Shown: piece by piece, positions 1 to 8,167 of the stretch | How positions within the stretch are numbered: the stretch's first letter is position 1 | How the letters are laid out: each line of letters begins with the position of its first letter | NCBI GenBank assembly: GCA_948688495.1 | Contig: CAPQSW010000019.1 | Coordinates: forward strand, 37,922-57,575 | Reading direction: 5' to 3' | Source of the DNA: an uncultured Lachnospiraceae bacterium | Lineage (GTDB): Bacteria; Bacillota; Clostridia; Lachnospirales; Lachnospiraceae | DNA length: 19,654 nucleotides | The notes under the pieces: generated by a model | The model's database searches: none | Told to the model about the DNA's origin: nothing | Seen by the model: only the letters and a program-made list of their open reading frames with translations | Position numbers and translations under genes: made by a program

Positions 1-1721
1 TTTATCTTTTTTAAATCTTCCTCAGGAATCCCCACTCCGGTATCCGCAATCGAAAAGCTCAAGAAAAACTTCCCATCATCCGTCCATTCTCCCTGTGCAC
101 TGAAGGTAATAATTCCCTCACTGGTAAGCTTAAGGCTGTTATTGAACAGATGGTTCAGCATCTTGCGGATTCTTACCTCGTCTCCCACCAGTATGGAAGG
201 CAGTTCTTCGTCCACATTCAGCCGGATATCAAGATGCTTCCTTTCTGTTCTTGCCCTTAACACATGAATAATATCATTTAGCAAAGAGGATACATAATAG
301 GAACTGTGTGCCACTTCAAAGCTGCCGGATTCCATCTTGGAAAAATCCAGCACATCATTCACCAGGCTCAGCAGCGTCTTGCTGGCGCTGTTAATATTCT
401 TCGCATACTCCTGGATATCAGCGGCCTTATTTTCCCTTAAAATCATTTCATTCATACCGATAATCGTATTGATAGGCGTACGGATTTCATGAGACATATT
501 GGCAAGGAATTTACCCTTTGATTCATTTGCCAGGATGGCCCTTTGTTTTTCTCTTTCTATGTAAAACAGCTTGCGTATATTTTCAATAATAGCCAGAACC
601 AGAAGACAGACAATCCCGATACAAAGAATGACACCTCCATTGTCCCACTGTCCCCCTAAGGCCGTTATAAGTTCTGCCGCCGCAAATATCACGAAAAGCA
701 GCATTCCTGCTGCCACAAGCGGGTATCTCTTCAGGCGTTTCTTCCGAAAATCCCTGTACATGCAAAACAGAATATACACGAAACACAGAACCGCCAAAAG
801 GCATATAAGTGTCTCGTTCTCCATAAACTCTATCTGATTTGTAACCTGCAGAAACATACAGCTTACAAAATCTCCAATTACCAGAAGCTCCAGTATCACA
901 TAACCCTTCTGGTAACGCTGTCTCTGTACACTGTCCATATAAATGAGCATTGGGAACGGCGCAAGCATCGCAGCCAAATAGGACAGGCTTGATGCTATCG
1001 AAATATTGGGAAACAGGAACTGGTGCATTCTTGACCCCGCCACCAGCCACAGCGAGGTCAAAAATGTCCCCCATGCCAGGTATTCCAGAACAATTTCCTT
1101 GTGGTAAAAACGACGCAGGATCACGCTCAGCAAAATGCTCAGGCCACTCAGGGACAGCAAAAACAATGCCAGCGCAAGACCGCCTCCATGTTGTTTCATA
1201 AGCTGGGTCAAAATTCCCATACGATCTCCGATATACACGGTACCAAGAACACCGGAATAGGAAGAATTGGATATGGAGGTAATCCGCAATACTTTTCCGG
1301 CATCCTCCCTGGTCAGTTTTAAGAACACATAAGCGCTGGGGGGATTGGTCCCAAATAACCTGGAATTTTCCGCATTGTACCGTTGCCTTACCACCTGATC
1401 CACAAGCAGCTCCAACTCCTGCCAGTTACTTGCGATGCACAGCCAGGTATCTTCCTGCAAATCTCCCGGCAGTACAGTCTCGATACTGACGCTTTCCAAC
1501 ACATCCGCCGGACAGGCGCCCGGAACCTGAACCGGAATATTCCTGCCATCTGGCATGACGCGCACCCATCCTTCCGAAAGCGTCTGACATCTCCCGTCCT
1601 CCCGAACGCCTTCCCCAGGCAGACACATCTCCCCCAAAATCCAAAACAGGATAACCCCCATGACCATGAGCAAAAAAATTCCCCGGCTGCCTGTCACAAT
1701 TTTCTTACTAAAACCTTTCAC
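1..1721 (-). CDS. 7TM sensor histidine kinase, 3' end cut by window edge
   Basis: The reading frame is open from 1721 to the left edge, about 573 codons. Seen: an N-terminal hydrophobic segment (about residues 12-32), an exported region to about residue 170, then seven closely spaced hydrophobic segments up to about residue 380. A short linker leads to a HisKA domain with the phosphoacceptor in NMSHEIRTP (His411) and the start of a HATPase domain (the DTGVGIP motif is visible near the edge). This is the layout of 7TMR-DISM-type kinases; a receiver or further output domain may follow outside the window. I chose the GTG at 1721 because GGAGG sits 6 nt upstream; an in-frame ATG at 1748 has only a poorly spaced AGGA. 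The gene begins 30 nt after the GH112 phosphorylase gene and is probably cotranscribed with it. The ligand is unknown; a sugar cue is a guess from context. Confidence 0.88.
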   Translation of the reverse strand, partial: MKGFSKKIVTGSRGIFLLMVMGVILFWILGEMCLPGEGVREDGRCQTLSEGWVRVMPDGRNIPVQVPGACPADVLESVSIETVLPGDLQEDTWLCIASNWQELELLVDQVVRQRYNAENSRLFGTNPPSAYVFLKLTREDAGKVLRITSISNSSYSGVLGTVYIGDRMGILTQLMKQHGGGLALALFLLSLSGLSILLSVILRRFYHKEIVLEYLAWGTFLTSLWLVAGSRMHQFLFPNISIASSLSYLAAMLAPFPMLIYMDSVQRQRYQKGYVILELLVIGDFVSCMFLQVTNQIEFMENETLICLLAVLCFVYILFCMYRDFRKKRLKRYPLVAAGMLLFVIFAAAELITALGGQWDNGGVILCIGIVCLLVLAIIENIRKLFYIEREKQRAILANESKGKFLANMSHEIRTPINTIIGMNEMILRENKAADIQEYAKNINSASKTLLSLVNDVLDFSKMESGSFEVAHSSYYVSSLLNDIIHVLRARTERKHLDIRLNVDEELPSILVGDEVRIRKMLNHLFNNSLKLTSEGIITFSAQGEWTDDGKFFLSFSIADTGVGIPEEDLKKI

Positions 1722-1751
1722 GTTCCTCCTCCATACCCTTTTCTGCATTTC

Positions 1752-3908
1752 CTAAATCTCGTACCAGCGTATCTGATTTGCTTCCAAATTCAGCGGAAAG
1801 CTTGTTCCGTCATCTTTATATACTACCGTTTCCTGCGGTTCATAAGTGTTGTTTACCACGCAGAATTTCCCATTACTCGGATACGCATGTACATCCACAT
1901 GAAAGTTGCTGCTAAACCATTTTGACAACTCATCCTCTCCATGGCTGCTCCAGAGAATCGCACGGTACAAAAGACGGCTGTTGATAAAACTATATGGCAG
2001 GCCTCCCATATACACCGCGCGCCCCTGTCCAAACGCATTGACCGCAAGCTGTACCTCTTTCTCACGCTGACAGAGGACTTTGGTCCCCTCCAGTGCATAG
2101 ATATTTCTCTGGCTCTCACCAAAATCAATTTCGCCCTCACAGTCTTCTGTAATAAAATGGCTGTGCGTTTCCCAATTATATTTATCATAACCAAGCGTAA
2201 ACCCGCGTTCTTCCTCCACGCCAAACACATTTGCAAGCTGGAAAAACCGTCCGTTTGCCTGATGGGCGCTCGGCTCTCCTACGCCAATAATTCCACCTCC
2301 TTCATAGATAAACTTCTTAACCGCTGTCACTACGGTCTCATCACACCACCAGCTTCCTCCGGTATGTGCCGTATCCGCACCGCCCACATTGATAATCACA
2401 TCGATATCCTTTAAGACCTCCGGTCGCTCTTTGATCTCCTGAAAACTCAAAAAAACTACGTCAAAGGGTGCACCTGACAAAGCCTCAATGACCCCGGCAT
2501 AAGAATAATTCTGCTTCTGATATAGTGCATGGTGTACCATATGGCAGCCCCAGGCACGCATCTTGCCCCAGCAGTTTAAAACTGCAACTTTTTTGGCACA
2601 ATAGGGCACGCATCCCTTTACATTGTCATAAAGCTCCCGAAATTCTTCACATACACACTTTACATACTCCACAAACTCTGGAAAATCCAAGGCCAGCTTA
2701 AGATAGCCTCCATAGCCAATCCGGTCAATCGGTTTTCGAAGAATCGCCCGGCGCGCCGTCACCCAGTTAACCTTTGCCTCTTTCACGGGATCTCCTCCCT
2801 CGCAGAAAGTATCCGGGAAGAAATATGGCAACAGCCTGCCTTCCGTATATTTCACGCCTTCTATATCACTGATCAGCCGCAGCGTAGAGCCATTCCCCAC
2901 ACTTCCTACCACTGCATCCAGGCCAATCGAAGCAAATTCCTCCAAAAATGGCTCTGTACCAATCCAGTGATCTCCCAGAAACATCATGGCCTCTTTGCCA
3001 TATTCATGGGTAATGTCCACCATTTCCTTCGCAATCTTTGCTACCTCCCTGCGCTGAAATGCCTGAAAATCCTGATACTCCTTTGATGGAATCCGATATT
3101 GTCCATTATAATATCCCTGATCAATGATATACTCCGGCCGGAACGGATAGCCTGCCTCTCGCTCAAACTGTTCCAGAATGTAAGGACTGACCGATGCAGA
3201 ATAACCATACCAGTCCACATATTTTTCCCTTGCCTGCTCATCGAACATAAGCGTGAACTGATGGAAAAATGTCGTAAAGCGAAGTACGTTCACATAGGGA
3301 TGTTCCTCGATAAACCTGCGCAGCCGTTCCATTGTAAACGCATGTGTCTTAGGCTGGCGGACATCAAAAGTAAGCTGATGCTCCACATCCTGCCAGTCAT
3401 TTGTCACTGCATTATACATGTGCACCGGGTCCCAGATAATATAAGCGAGAAAACTCACCGTATAATCATGGAATGGCTCTGCCTGAATCACCACTTCCCC
3501 CGACTGCTCCTCGTAACACCACCGTGATACCAAAACGACCTCCCCGGTTGTCCGGTCCATCACTTCCCACCAGCGCGTAATATCATCCCGGCTGTTGGGC
3601 TTTAGCATATCTGGGTACAACCCTTTCATCAGCGGAATCCGCAAGCTCTCCCCCTCTGCCGTATAAAAAGGTGTCATGACATACATCTGCTGAATTTCCT
3701 CTGGATTTGCCTTTGCCCATTCATTATCCTTCCTGGTCGTGTAATAAGTGGAATAAATCTTTGCATCCACATCCCTAAGCTCCTGTGGAAAGTCTGTTCC
3801 ATCGCAGTCCCGCACAGCATCTGCACCCCACTGCTCCATCAATTCCAAAGTCTGTGGGATCACATCCAAATCTGTGGGAATTGTTACCCGTCCTATTCTG
3901 CTGTCCAT
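1752..3908 (-). CDS. lnpA: GH112 beta-galactoside phosphorylase (lacto-N-biose / galacto-N-biose or galactosyl-rhamnose phosphorylase)
   Basis: The 718-aa protein matches the GH112 family in length and sequence style. These cytoplasmic enzymes phosphorolyse beta-galactosides to alpha-galactose-1-phosphate. Substrates include Gal-beta-1,3-GlcNAc and Gal-beta-1,3-GalNAc from milk oligosaccharides and mucin, or Gal-beta-1,4-rhamnose. The family signature GDHWIGTEP is present, with its Asp at residue 313, the expected general acid. The order fits the family: a TIM-barrel-like N-terminal half, then a Rossmann-like middle region (about 440-650) and a small beta-rich C-terminus. The start is supported by AGGAGG about 8 nt upstream and a promoter-like sequence 30-58 nt upstream. 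There is no signal peptide, so the disaccharide must be imported; no transporter is in view. The family is clear, but the aglycone preference cannot be read from sequence alone, so the symbol is provisional. Confidence 0.9.
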   Translation of the reverse strand: MDSRIGRVTIPTDLDVIPQTLELMEQWGADAVRDCDGTDFPQELRDVDAKIYSTYYTTRKDNEWAKANPEEIQQMYVMTPFYTAEGESLRIPLMKGLYPDMLKPNSRDDITRWWEVMDRTTGEVVLVSRWCYEEQSGEVVIQAEPFHDYTVSFLAYIIWDPVHMYNAVTNDWQDVEHQLTFDVRQPKTHAFTMERLRRFIEEHPYVNVLRFTTFFHQFTLMFDEQAREKYVDWYGYSASVSPYILEQFEREAGYPFRPEYIIDQGYYNGQYRIPSKEYQDFQAFQRREVAKIAKEMVDITHEYGKEAMMFLGDHWIGTEPFLEEFASIGLDAVVGSVGNGSTLRLISDIEGVKYTEGRLLPYFFPDTFCEGGDPVKEAKVNWVTARRAILRKPIDRIGYGGYLKLALDFPEFVEYVKCVCEEFRELYDNVKGCVPYCAKKVAVLNCWGKMRAWGCHMVHHALYQKQNYSYAGVIEALSGAPFDVVFLSFQEIKERPEVLKDIDVIINVGGADTAHTGGSWWCDETVVTAVKKFIYEGGGIIGVGEPSAHQANGRFFQLANVFGVEEERGFTLGYDKYNWETHSHFITEDCEGEIDFGESQRNIYALEGTKVLCQREKEVQLAVNAFGQGRAVYMGGLPYSFINSRLLYRAILWSSHGEDELSKWFSSNFHVDVHAYPSNGKFCVVNNTYEPQETVVYKDDGTSFPLNLEANQIRWYEI

Positions 3909-3937
3909 AAAAAACCCTCCTTTCTCCTACTGCTATT

Positions 3938-3966
3938 AGCATACGAAAAAAGAAGGGTTTTTACAA
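3938..3966 (-). promoter_or_regulatory. Candidate sigma-A promoter of the GH112 gene
   Basis: On the minus strand, TTGTAA (3961-3966) is separated by exactly 17 nt from TATGCT (3938-3943). This places a start site about 20-25 nt upstream of the AGGAGG and ATG of the GH112 gene. No clear operator or catabolite-response element is visible next to it. Confidence 0.6.
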
Positions 3967-4015
3967 GGCAATTTGCTACTTTTTATAAAACTTTTGCGAC
4001 AATTCGTCCCCAATT

Positions 4016-5230
4016 TTATAGAAACTGCTCCCCATATCCATAATGTTCTACCACATAATCAATATCTTTATCTCCTCTGCCGCTTAAGTTCACCAAAATG
4101 GAACCCTGTCCCATCTCTTTGGCTTTCTTCATGGCATAAGCAACCGCATGGGAACTCTCAATTGCCGGAATGATTCCCTCAAAACGGGACAGCTTGAAGA
4201 ACGCCTCCATTGCCTCCTCATCGCTTGCCGTCTCATACTGCACCCTGCCAATGTCGTGCAGATATGCATGTTCCGGTCCCACCGAAGGATAATCCAGCCC
4301 GCTGGCAATGGAATATACCGGCGCCGGTTCTCCTTTGTCATCCTTAAGCATAATACTGTCAAAGCCATGCATCACACCGCGCTCCCCAAACTTCATGGAA
4401 GCCGCATGATCTCCCAGCTTCTCGCCTCTGCCTAAAGGCTCGACGCCGACAATCTCTACCGGATCATTCAGAAACGGAATAAACATGCCAATAGAATTGC
4501 TTCCGCCGCCTACGCAGGCACATACCACATCCGGGTCGATTCCTGTCATCTCACGGAACTGATCCCTCGCCTCATAGCCTACGACCGACTGGAAATCCCG
4601 CACCATCAATGGGAATGGATGGGGGCCTAACGCAGAGCCGATACAGTAGATGCTGTCTTTATAATTCCTGGCATAAGACTCAAACGCAGAATCAACCGCC
4701 TCTTTTAACGTCTTAAGTCCGGCAGAAACCGGCACAACCTTAGCGCCGAGAATTTTCATGCGCGTCACGTTTGGCGCCTGCTTCGCAATGTCTACCTCAC
4801 CCATATGAATTTCACATTCCAAACCAAAATATGCCGCCGCCGTAGCAAGGGCTACGCCGTGCTGCCCGGCCCCAGTCTCAGCAATCAGGCGTTTCTTGCC
4901 CATAAACTTCGCCAAAAGCCCCTCACCCATACAGTGATTCAGCTTATGTGCCCCGGTATGATTCAGGTCCTCGCGTTTCAAATAAATCTGACAGTTGCCA
5001 ATCTGCCTGGAAAGCCGCTCACAGTGATATACCGGTGTGGGTCTTCCCTGAAATTCCCGTCGGATTCTGCGCAATTCACTGATAAACTGGGAAGAATGGC
5101 AGATTGTCTGGTATGCCTCCGTTATTTCTTCGAATGCGGGTTTTAATTCCTCGGTCAGATAGGCGCCGCCGTATTCTCCGAAGCGCCCCTCTTTATCTGG
5201 ATGATTTTTCAAATATGCTCTGTAATCCAT
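4016..5230 (-). CDS. trpB: Tryptophan synthase beta subunit, stand-alone
   Basis: The 404-aa PLP enzyme condenses indole with L-serine to give L-tryptophan. Family motifs are present in order: GRFGEYGG at the N-terminus, KREDLNHTGAHK with the PLP lysine at residue 96, the catalytic AETGAGQHG (Glu118), GPHPFP, the phosphate-binding GGGSN, and the C-terminal LSGRGDKD. I chose the ATG at 5230, preceded by AAGGAGA, over an upstream in-frame ATG at 5293; it also gives the usual N-terminus. Several normally fixed positions differ (GAHKLN for GAHKIN, IASGLDYP for ISAGLDYP), suggesting a divergent TrpB lineage. No trpA or other trp gene is visible and the gene has its own promoter. It may act alone as an indole-salvage enzyme, as some stand-alone TrpB proteins do; that role is inferred. 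Confidence 0.93.
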   Translation of the reverse strand: MDYRAYLKNHPDKEGRFGEYGGAYLTEELKPAFEEITEAYQTICHSSQFISELRRIRREFQGRPTPVYHCERLSRQIGNCQIYLKREDLNHTGAHKLNHCMGEGLLAKFMGKKRLIAETGAGQHGVALATAAAYFGLECEIHMGEVDIAKQAPNVTRMKILGAKVVPVSAGLKTLKEAVDSAFESYARNYKDSIYCIGSALGPHPFPLMVRDFQSVVGYEARDQFREMTGIDPDVVCACVGGGSNSIGMFIPFLNDPVEIVGVEPLGRGEKLGDHAASMKFGERGVMHGFDSIMLKDDKGEPAPVYSIASGLDYPSVGPEHAYLHDIGRVQYETASDEEAMEAFFKLSRFEGIIPAIESSHAVAYAMKKAKEMGQGSILVNLSGRGDKDIDYVVEHYGYGEQFL

Positions 5231-5264
5231 GTCTTGTCTCCTTTTCTTAAAATCTCTGTCTTCT

Positions 5265-5293
5265 ATTCTATTCGTTATCCACAAAAATAGCAA
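5265..5293 (-). promoter_or_regulatory. Candidate sigma-A promoter of trpB
   Basis: TTGCTA (5288-5293) and TAGAAT (5265-5270) lie on the minus strand with a 17-nt spacer, followed by a leader of about 28 nt to the trpB start. The leader is too short for a T-box or trp attenuator, and none is visible. This promoter separates trpB from the methyltransferase gene upstream. Confidence 0.6.
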
Positions 5294-5320
5294 TCACTAA
5301 AATCACAAACCCCAAGCCGG

Positions 5321-6835
5321 CTAATATTGTATCCTAAGCCCCTTGGGATAGTGATTTTTCACAACTCCGTTCTGCGCCTTCCCCCATCCCAGGGAAAATC
5401 CATCCACACACACCAGTGTCCAGCCCTTTTGTCCACAGTCACAGGAGACAGTCTCCCCGTGCAGGTATTTCAAAGTCTCACCATATTTTTCGGATTCCCC
5501 CGTCTTTCCTGTCCCTAAGGACAACTCCACATACTGCCGTACCTCCTGCGGGTGCAGATACATTGCCAATGCATGGGAAGGTTCAAAGCGGTTCTTCTTG
5601 CAGACGCCCAGATGCAGCCCGGCACGCACAACTTTAAGCCCGTCCGGTTTTGGCATTTCCCCAGGCAGGAGATAGAGATGTTCTGAAAACAGCACATACC
5701 TGCCAGGCAGCCGTTCTTCCAGATCGAACTTCAGTGTTTCTTTCTGGAAATTTTGGAAACCAGAGACTGCTTCTTCTATTTTTGCCGCCTCCTTATTCCT
5801 TGCCGTCTGGCGCTTGGACCTGTGCTCTTTTACCAGTCTGCCCTGACCTGTGTGTTCCTCTCCATCTGTGGAACCTGCCTTTCTCAGCCGTACTGCAAAA
5901 TGTCCCTCCCCGCGAAGCTTATGCGGCCACAGACGATAAGACCTCTCCACTTGTTGCTGTATATCCTCCCCTGTACAGCCGCCTTGTGAAATCGCCCATG
6001 CAGCCTGCCCGTGGCTGAAATATTTCTCTCCTGTCTCACTTGTCTCCACAGAAAACTCTGGATGGCATTTAAGGAACCGGCAGAGGCACCTCTCATTTTC
6101 CTCCGGGGAAAACGTGCATGTGGAATAGACTAAGACGCCGCTTGGCCTTAACATTTCTGCCGCATGGTCTAAAATCTCCTGCTGCCTTCCCGTACACAAC
6201 GCCACATTCTCCAGATTCCACTCCTGTACTGCCTCCGGCTCTTTGCGGAACATTCCTTCCCCGGAACAGGGGGCATCCACAAGAATCCGGTCAAAAAATT
6301 CTACAAACACCTGTGCCAAATGCTCTGTGGATTCGTTTAACACCACAGTATTGGCAATCCCCATCCGCTCCACGTTCTGTGAAAGGATCTTCGCCCGGTT
6401 CCCATAATATTCGTTGGACACTAACAGCCCCTGTCCCTGCATTTTTCCTGCAATCTGTGTGGTTTTCCCTCCCGGCGCAGCGCACAAATCACAGATTTTC
6501 TGTCCGGGGCGGACATCCAAGAGCTCCACCGCCGACATCGCACTGGGCTCCTGAATGTAATAGACGCCTGCTTCATGCCAGGCATGTCTGCCTGGCTGAG
6601 CATTCGGCTTATAATAATATCCTCCCACGCACCAGGGAACCGGGGTCAAATTCCACCCCAGTTCCCTTTGCTTTTCCTCAAATAAGTTCCGGGATTCACA
6701 CTTTAAGGGATTATAGCGGAGACCATATTCCCGCTCATTCTGATAAGAGCCAAAAAAGTCCTCCGCTTCCCTTCCCAAAAGCTCCTGCATTCTCTGGCAG
6801 AAAGCTCCCGGCAACTTGATATTTTCTTTAATCAT
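5321..6835 (-). CDS. rsmF: RsmF/NOP2-type 16S rRNA m5C methyltransferase
   Basis: This 504-aa SAM-dependent RNA cytosine-5 methyltransferase belongs to the NOL1/NOP2/Sun family. Seen: an N-terminal RNA-binding region, the SAM motif DLCAAPGGKT (116-125), motif IV DAPCSGEG with Cys190, and motif VI YSTCTFSPEE with Cys240. These two cysteines serve enzyme release and catalysis in this family. A long C-terminal extension (about 330-504) resembles the RsmF PUA-like part, which separates it from shorter RsmB-type enzymes. The chosen ATG at 6835 overlaps the stop of the preceding PepSY gene by 8 nt, so translation is probably coupled; an in-frame ATG at 6853 lies deeper in that gene. No good Shine-Dalgarno is visible. 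The target base (C1407 in E. coli RsmF) is assumed from the family. Confidence 0.88.
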   Translation of the reverse strand: MIKENIKLPGAFCQRMQELLGREAEDFFGSYQNEREYGLRYNPLKCESRNLFEEKQRELGWNLTPVPWCVGGYYYKPNAQPGRHAWHEAGVYYIQEPSAMSAVELLDVRPGQKICDLCAAPGGKTTQIAGKMQGQGLLVSNEYYGNRAKILSQNVERMGIANTVVLNESTEHLAQVFVEFFDRILVDAPCSGEGMFRKEPEAVQEWNLENVALCTGRQQEILDHAAEMLRPSGVLVYSTCTFSPEENERCLCRFLKCHPEFSVETSETGEKYFSHGQAAWAISQGGCTGEDIQQQVERSYRLWPHKLRGEGHFAVRLRKAGSTDGEEHTGQGRLVKEHRSKRQTARNKEAAKIEEAVSGFQNFQKETLKFDLEERLPGRYVLFSEHLYLLPGEMPKPDGLKVVRAGLHLGVCKKNRFEPSHALAMYLHPQEVRQYVELSLGTGKTGESEKYGETLKYLHGETVSCDCGQKGWTLVCVDGFSLGWGKAQNGVVKNHYPKGLRIQY

Positions 6836-7556
6836 AAATATGTTCCATTTCAAAACTTAATATTTTTCCTGTCTTTGCATGAATTTCCACTTCATACTCA
6901 TACATATCCTTTATAATATCGACCTCATAAACAGGCACTCCATCATCATAGTCGAAGTCAACCTTCACTACTGTTCCTGCCCCTACCTTTTTTAGCGCAA
7001 TCGTTTTTGCCTTTTCCTCGCCGATATATTTCCCTCCCGCTTTTGCAATCAGTTCCCATTCGTATTCCAGCACTTTGCCGGTGCGGGCATGAATCTTTAA
7101 TTCATATTTCTTCTTGCTGGTCTTCATCTTCACTCTGTATACATCAATGCCATCACTGTGCTTTTTCATAATGCTGGTGATCGCTGCATTCTTTACCTGT
7201 TTGTTTGCCAGCTGTTTGGCTTTTTTCATACTGATAAGCTTTCCTTTGCCATTGGTCACATTCCAGAAATGTATCTCCCATTCATAGGAAATCAATTTTG
7301 CGTCTGAAGCACGGAATACAAGATTATATTCTTTCTTGCCCTTAGAAAGACAGACCTCATAGACAAGCTTACCATCCTCATAATCCATCTCAACTTTATC
7401 CACCCTTGCACCCTTTACCTGCTTCTTTGCCAGCTTCTTAACCTGCTTGACAGAATTGATGCCTTTGGCATGTACTATGCTTGGAAAGAAACAAAAATTT
7501 GTAAATACAAGGCAAAACACTAACATCATTGATACGAACATTCCTCGTTTTTTCAT
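6828..7556 (-). CDS. Exported protein with three PepSY domains
   Basis: The 242-aa protein has a classic signal peptide (basic MKKRG start, hydrophobic core about 6-26, VHAKG near 28-32). Three PepSY-type repeats of about 60 residues follow, near 34-97, 110-168 and 178-241. Each has a lysine-rich helix ending in a KxA or KxV step, then a YEV- or YRV-type strand, then a closing strand such as HAKTGK or HARTGK. The mature protein is very rich in lysine, unlike the acidic PepSY protein encoded just upstream. PepSY domains are linked to peptidase inhibition and to cell-envelope signalling operons; the exact role here is unknown. GGAGG stands 9 nt before the ATG. The stop overlaps the rsmF start. 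Confidence 0.85.
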   Translation of the reverse strand: MKKRGMFVSMMLVFCLVFTNFCFFPSIVHAKGINSVKQVKKLAKKQVKGARVDKVEMDYEDGKLVYEVCLSKGKKEYNLVFRASDAKLISYEWEIHFWNVTNGKGKLISMKKAKQLANKQVKNAAITSIMKKHSDGIDVYRVKMKTSKKKYELKIHARTGKVLEYEWELIAKAGGKYIGEEKAKTIALKKVGAGTVVKVDFDYDDGVPVYEVDIIKDMYEYEVEIHAKTGKILSFEMEHIYD

Positions 7557-7611
7557 AATATCATTCCTCCTTCTTATTTATCGGTATCGGCACACGTCGC
7601 ATATGCCACTC

Positions 7612-8091
7612 CTAATCATCCCATTCAGAGTTATACTCTATAATATCCCCGGTCTTTGCATCTATTTCATATTCATACTCCATACCATCTTTGTAAAATT
7701 CAATCTCATAGACCATCCGCCTGTGTTCCTTCTCCATCTTCACTTTTGAAAAGACCACCTCTGAGACGGAAAAACCTGCATGACTGGCTGCAATGTTTTT
7801 CACCTCATCCATGTCTATATCCGCATCAGCTTCCACTTCTGCATCCTCTCTGGCAAGTTCCCCTTGGTCCGTTCCTTTATTTCCGTTCTCTGCCTCCCGG
7901 CTCTCCACGGCTTCTGCCTCCCGGTTCTCCACGGTCTGTGCTATGCGCGCATCCCCATTCTGGGGACTTCTCACAATACATGTTATAATAAATACTGTCC
8001 CTATGATAAAAACGGATATTATTGCCGCTGCACAAGCGATAAAAATAAGCGCCTTCTTCGGAGTCCCAAAAAATGATTTTTGTCCGTCCAT
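7612..8091 (-). CDS. Membrane-anchored acidic PepSY-domain protein
   Basis: The 159-aa protein has a single N-terminal membrane segment (about 14-37), an acidic low-complexity linker (about 45-90) and one PepSY domain (about 95-156) ending in EIDAKTGDI. The linker contains a duplicated 8-residue unit (VENREAEA / VESREAEN) encoded by a 22-nt direct repeat. GGGAGG lies upstream of the ATG. The gene directly follows the kinase gene, and a promoter with regulator-like direct repeats sits between them. It is therefore a likely target and possible feedback partner of that two-component system. That role is inferred; no enzymatic function is visible. Confidence 0.82.
   Translation of the reverse strand: MDGQKSFFGTPKKALIFIACAAAIISVFIIGTVFIITCIVRSPQNGDARIAQTVENREAEAVESREAENGNKGTDQGELAREDAEVEADADIDMDEVKNIAASHAGFSVSEVVFSKVKMEKEHRRMVYEIEFYKDGMEYEYEIDAKTGDIIEYNSEWDD
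7889..7934 (-). repeat. 22-nt tandem direct repeat in the PepSY linker
   Basis: Two copies, 7889-7910 and 7913-7934, differ at one base and have a 24-nt period, so each adds eight codons in frame. It is a short coding duplication likely to vary in copy number between strains. Confidence 0.85.
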
Positions 8092-8129
8092 ACCAGCCTC
8101 CCTCCTCTATAATACCATTTACTTTTTTT

Positions 8130-8162
8130 ATTATAGCCTTCAAATATTAGAGTATTATTAGA
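8130..8162 (-). promoter_or_regulatory. Promoter with OmpR-type direct repeats upstream of the PepSY gene
   Basis: On the minus strand the heptamer TCTAATA occurs at 8156-8162 and 8145-8151, exactly 11 nt apart. A consensus -10 TATAAT follows at 8130-8135. There is no recognisable -35; the repeats cover that region. Two direct half-sites one helical turn apart over the -35 is the usual layout of a promoter activated by an OmpR/PhoB-family regulator, and one is encoded just upstream. The predicted leader to the PepSY ATG is about 30 nt. Confidence 0.6.
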
Positions 8163-8167
8163 AGATA

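Noticed and set aside
1383..1925. 180-aa plus-strand open frame
   Set aside because: It is a shadow of the histidine kinase and the phosphorylase C-terminus, with no start signal and low-complexity His/Pro-rich composition.
6118..6819. 233-aa plus-strand open frame
   Set aside because: It lies entirely opposite the methyltransferase gene, whose motifs are certain; its Pro/Ser/Arg-rich content is typical of antisense shadows.
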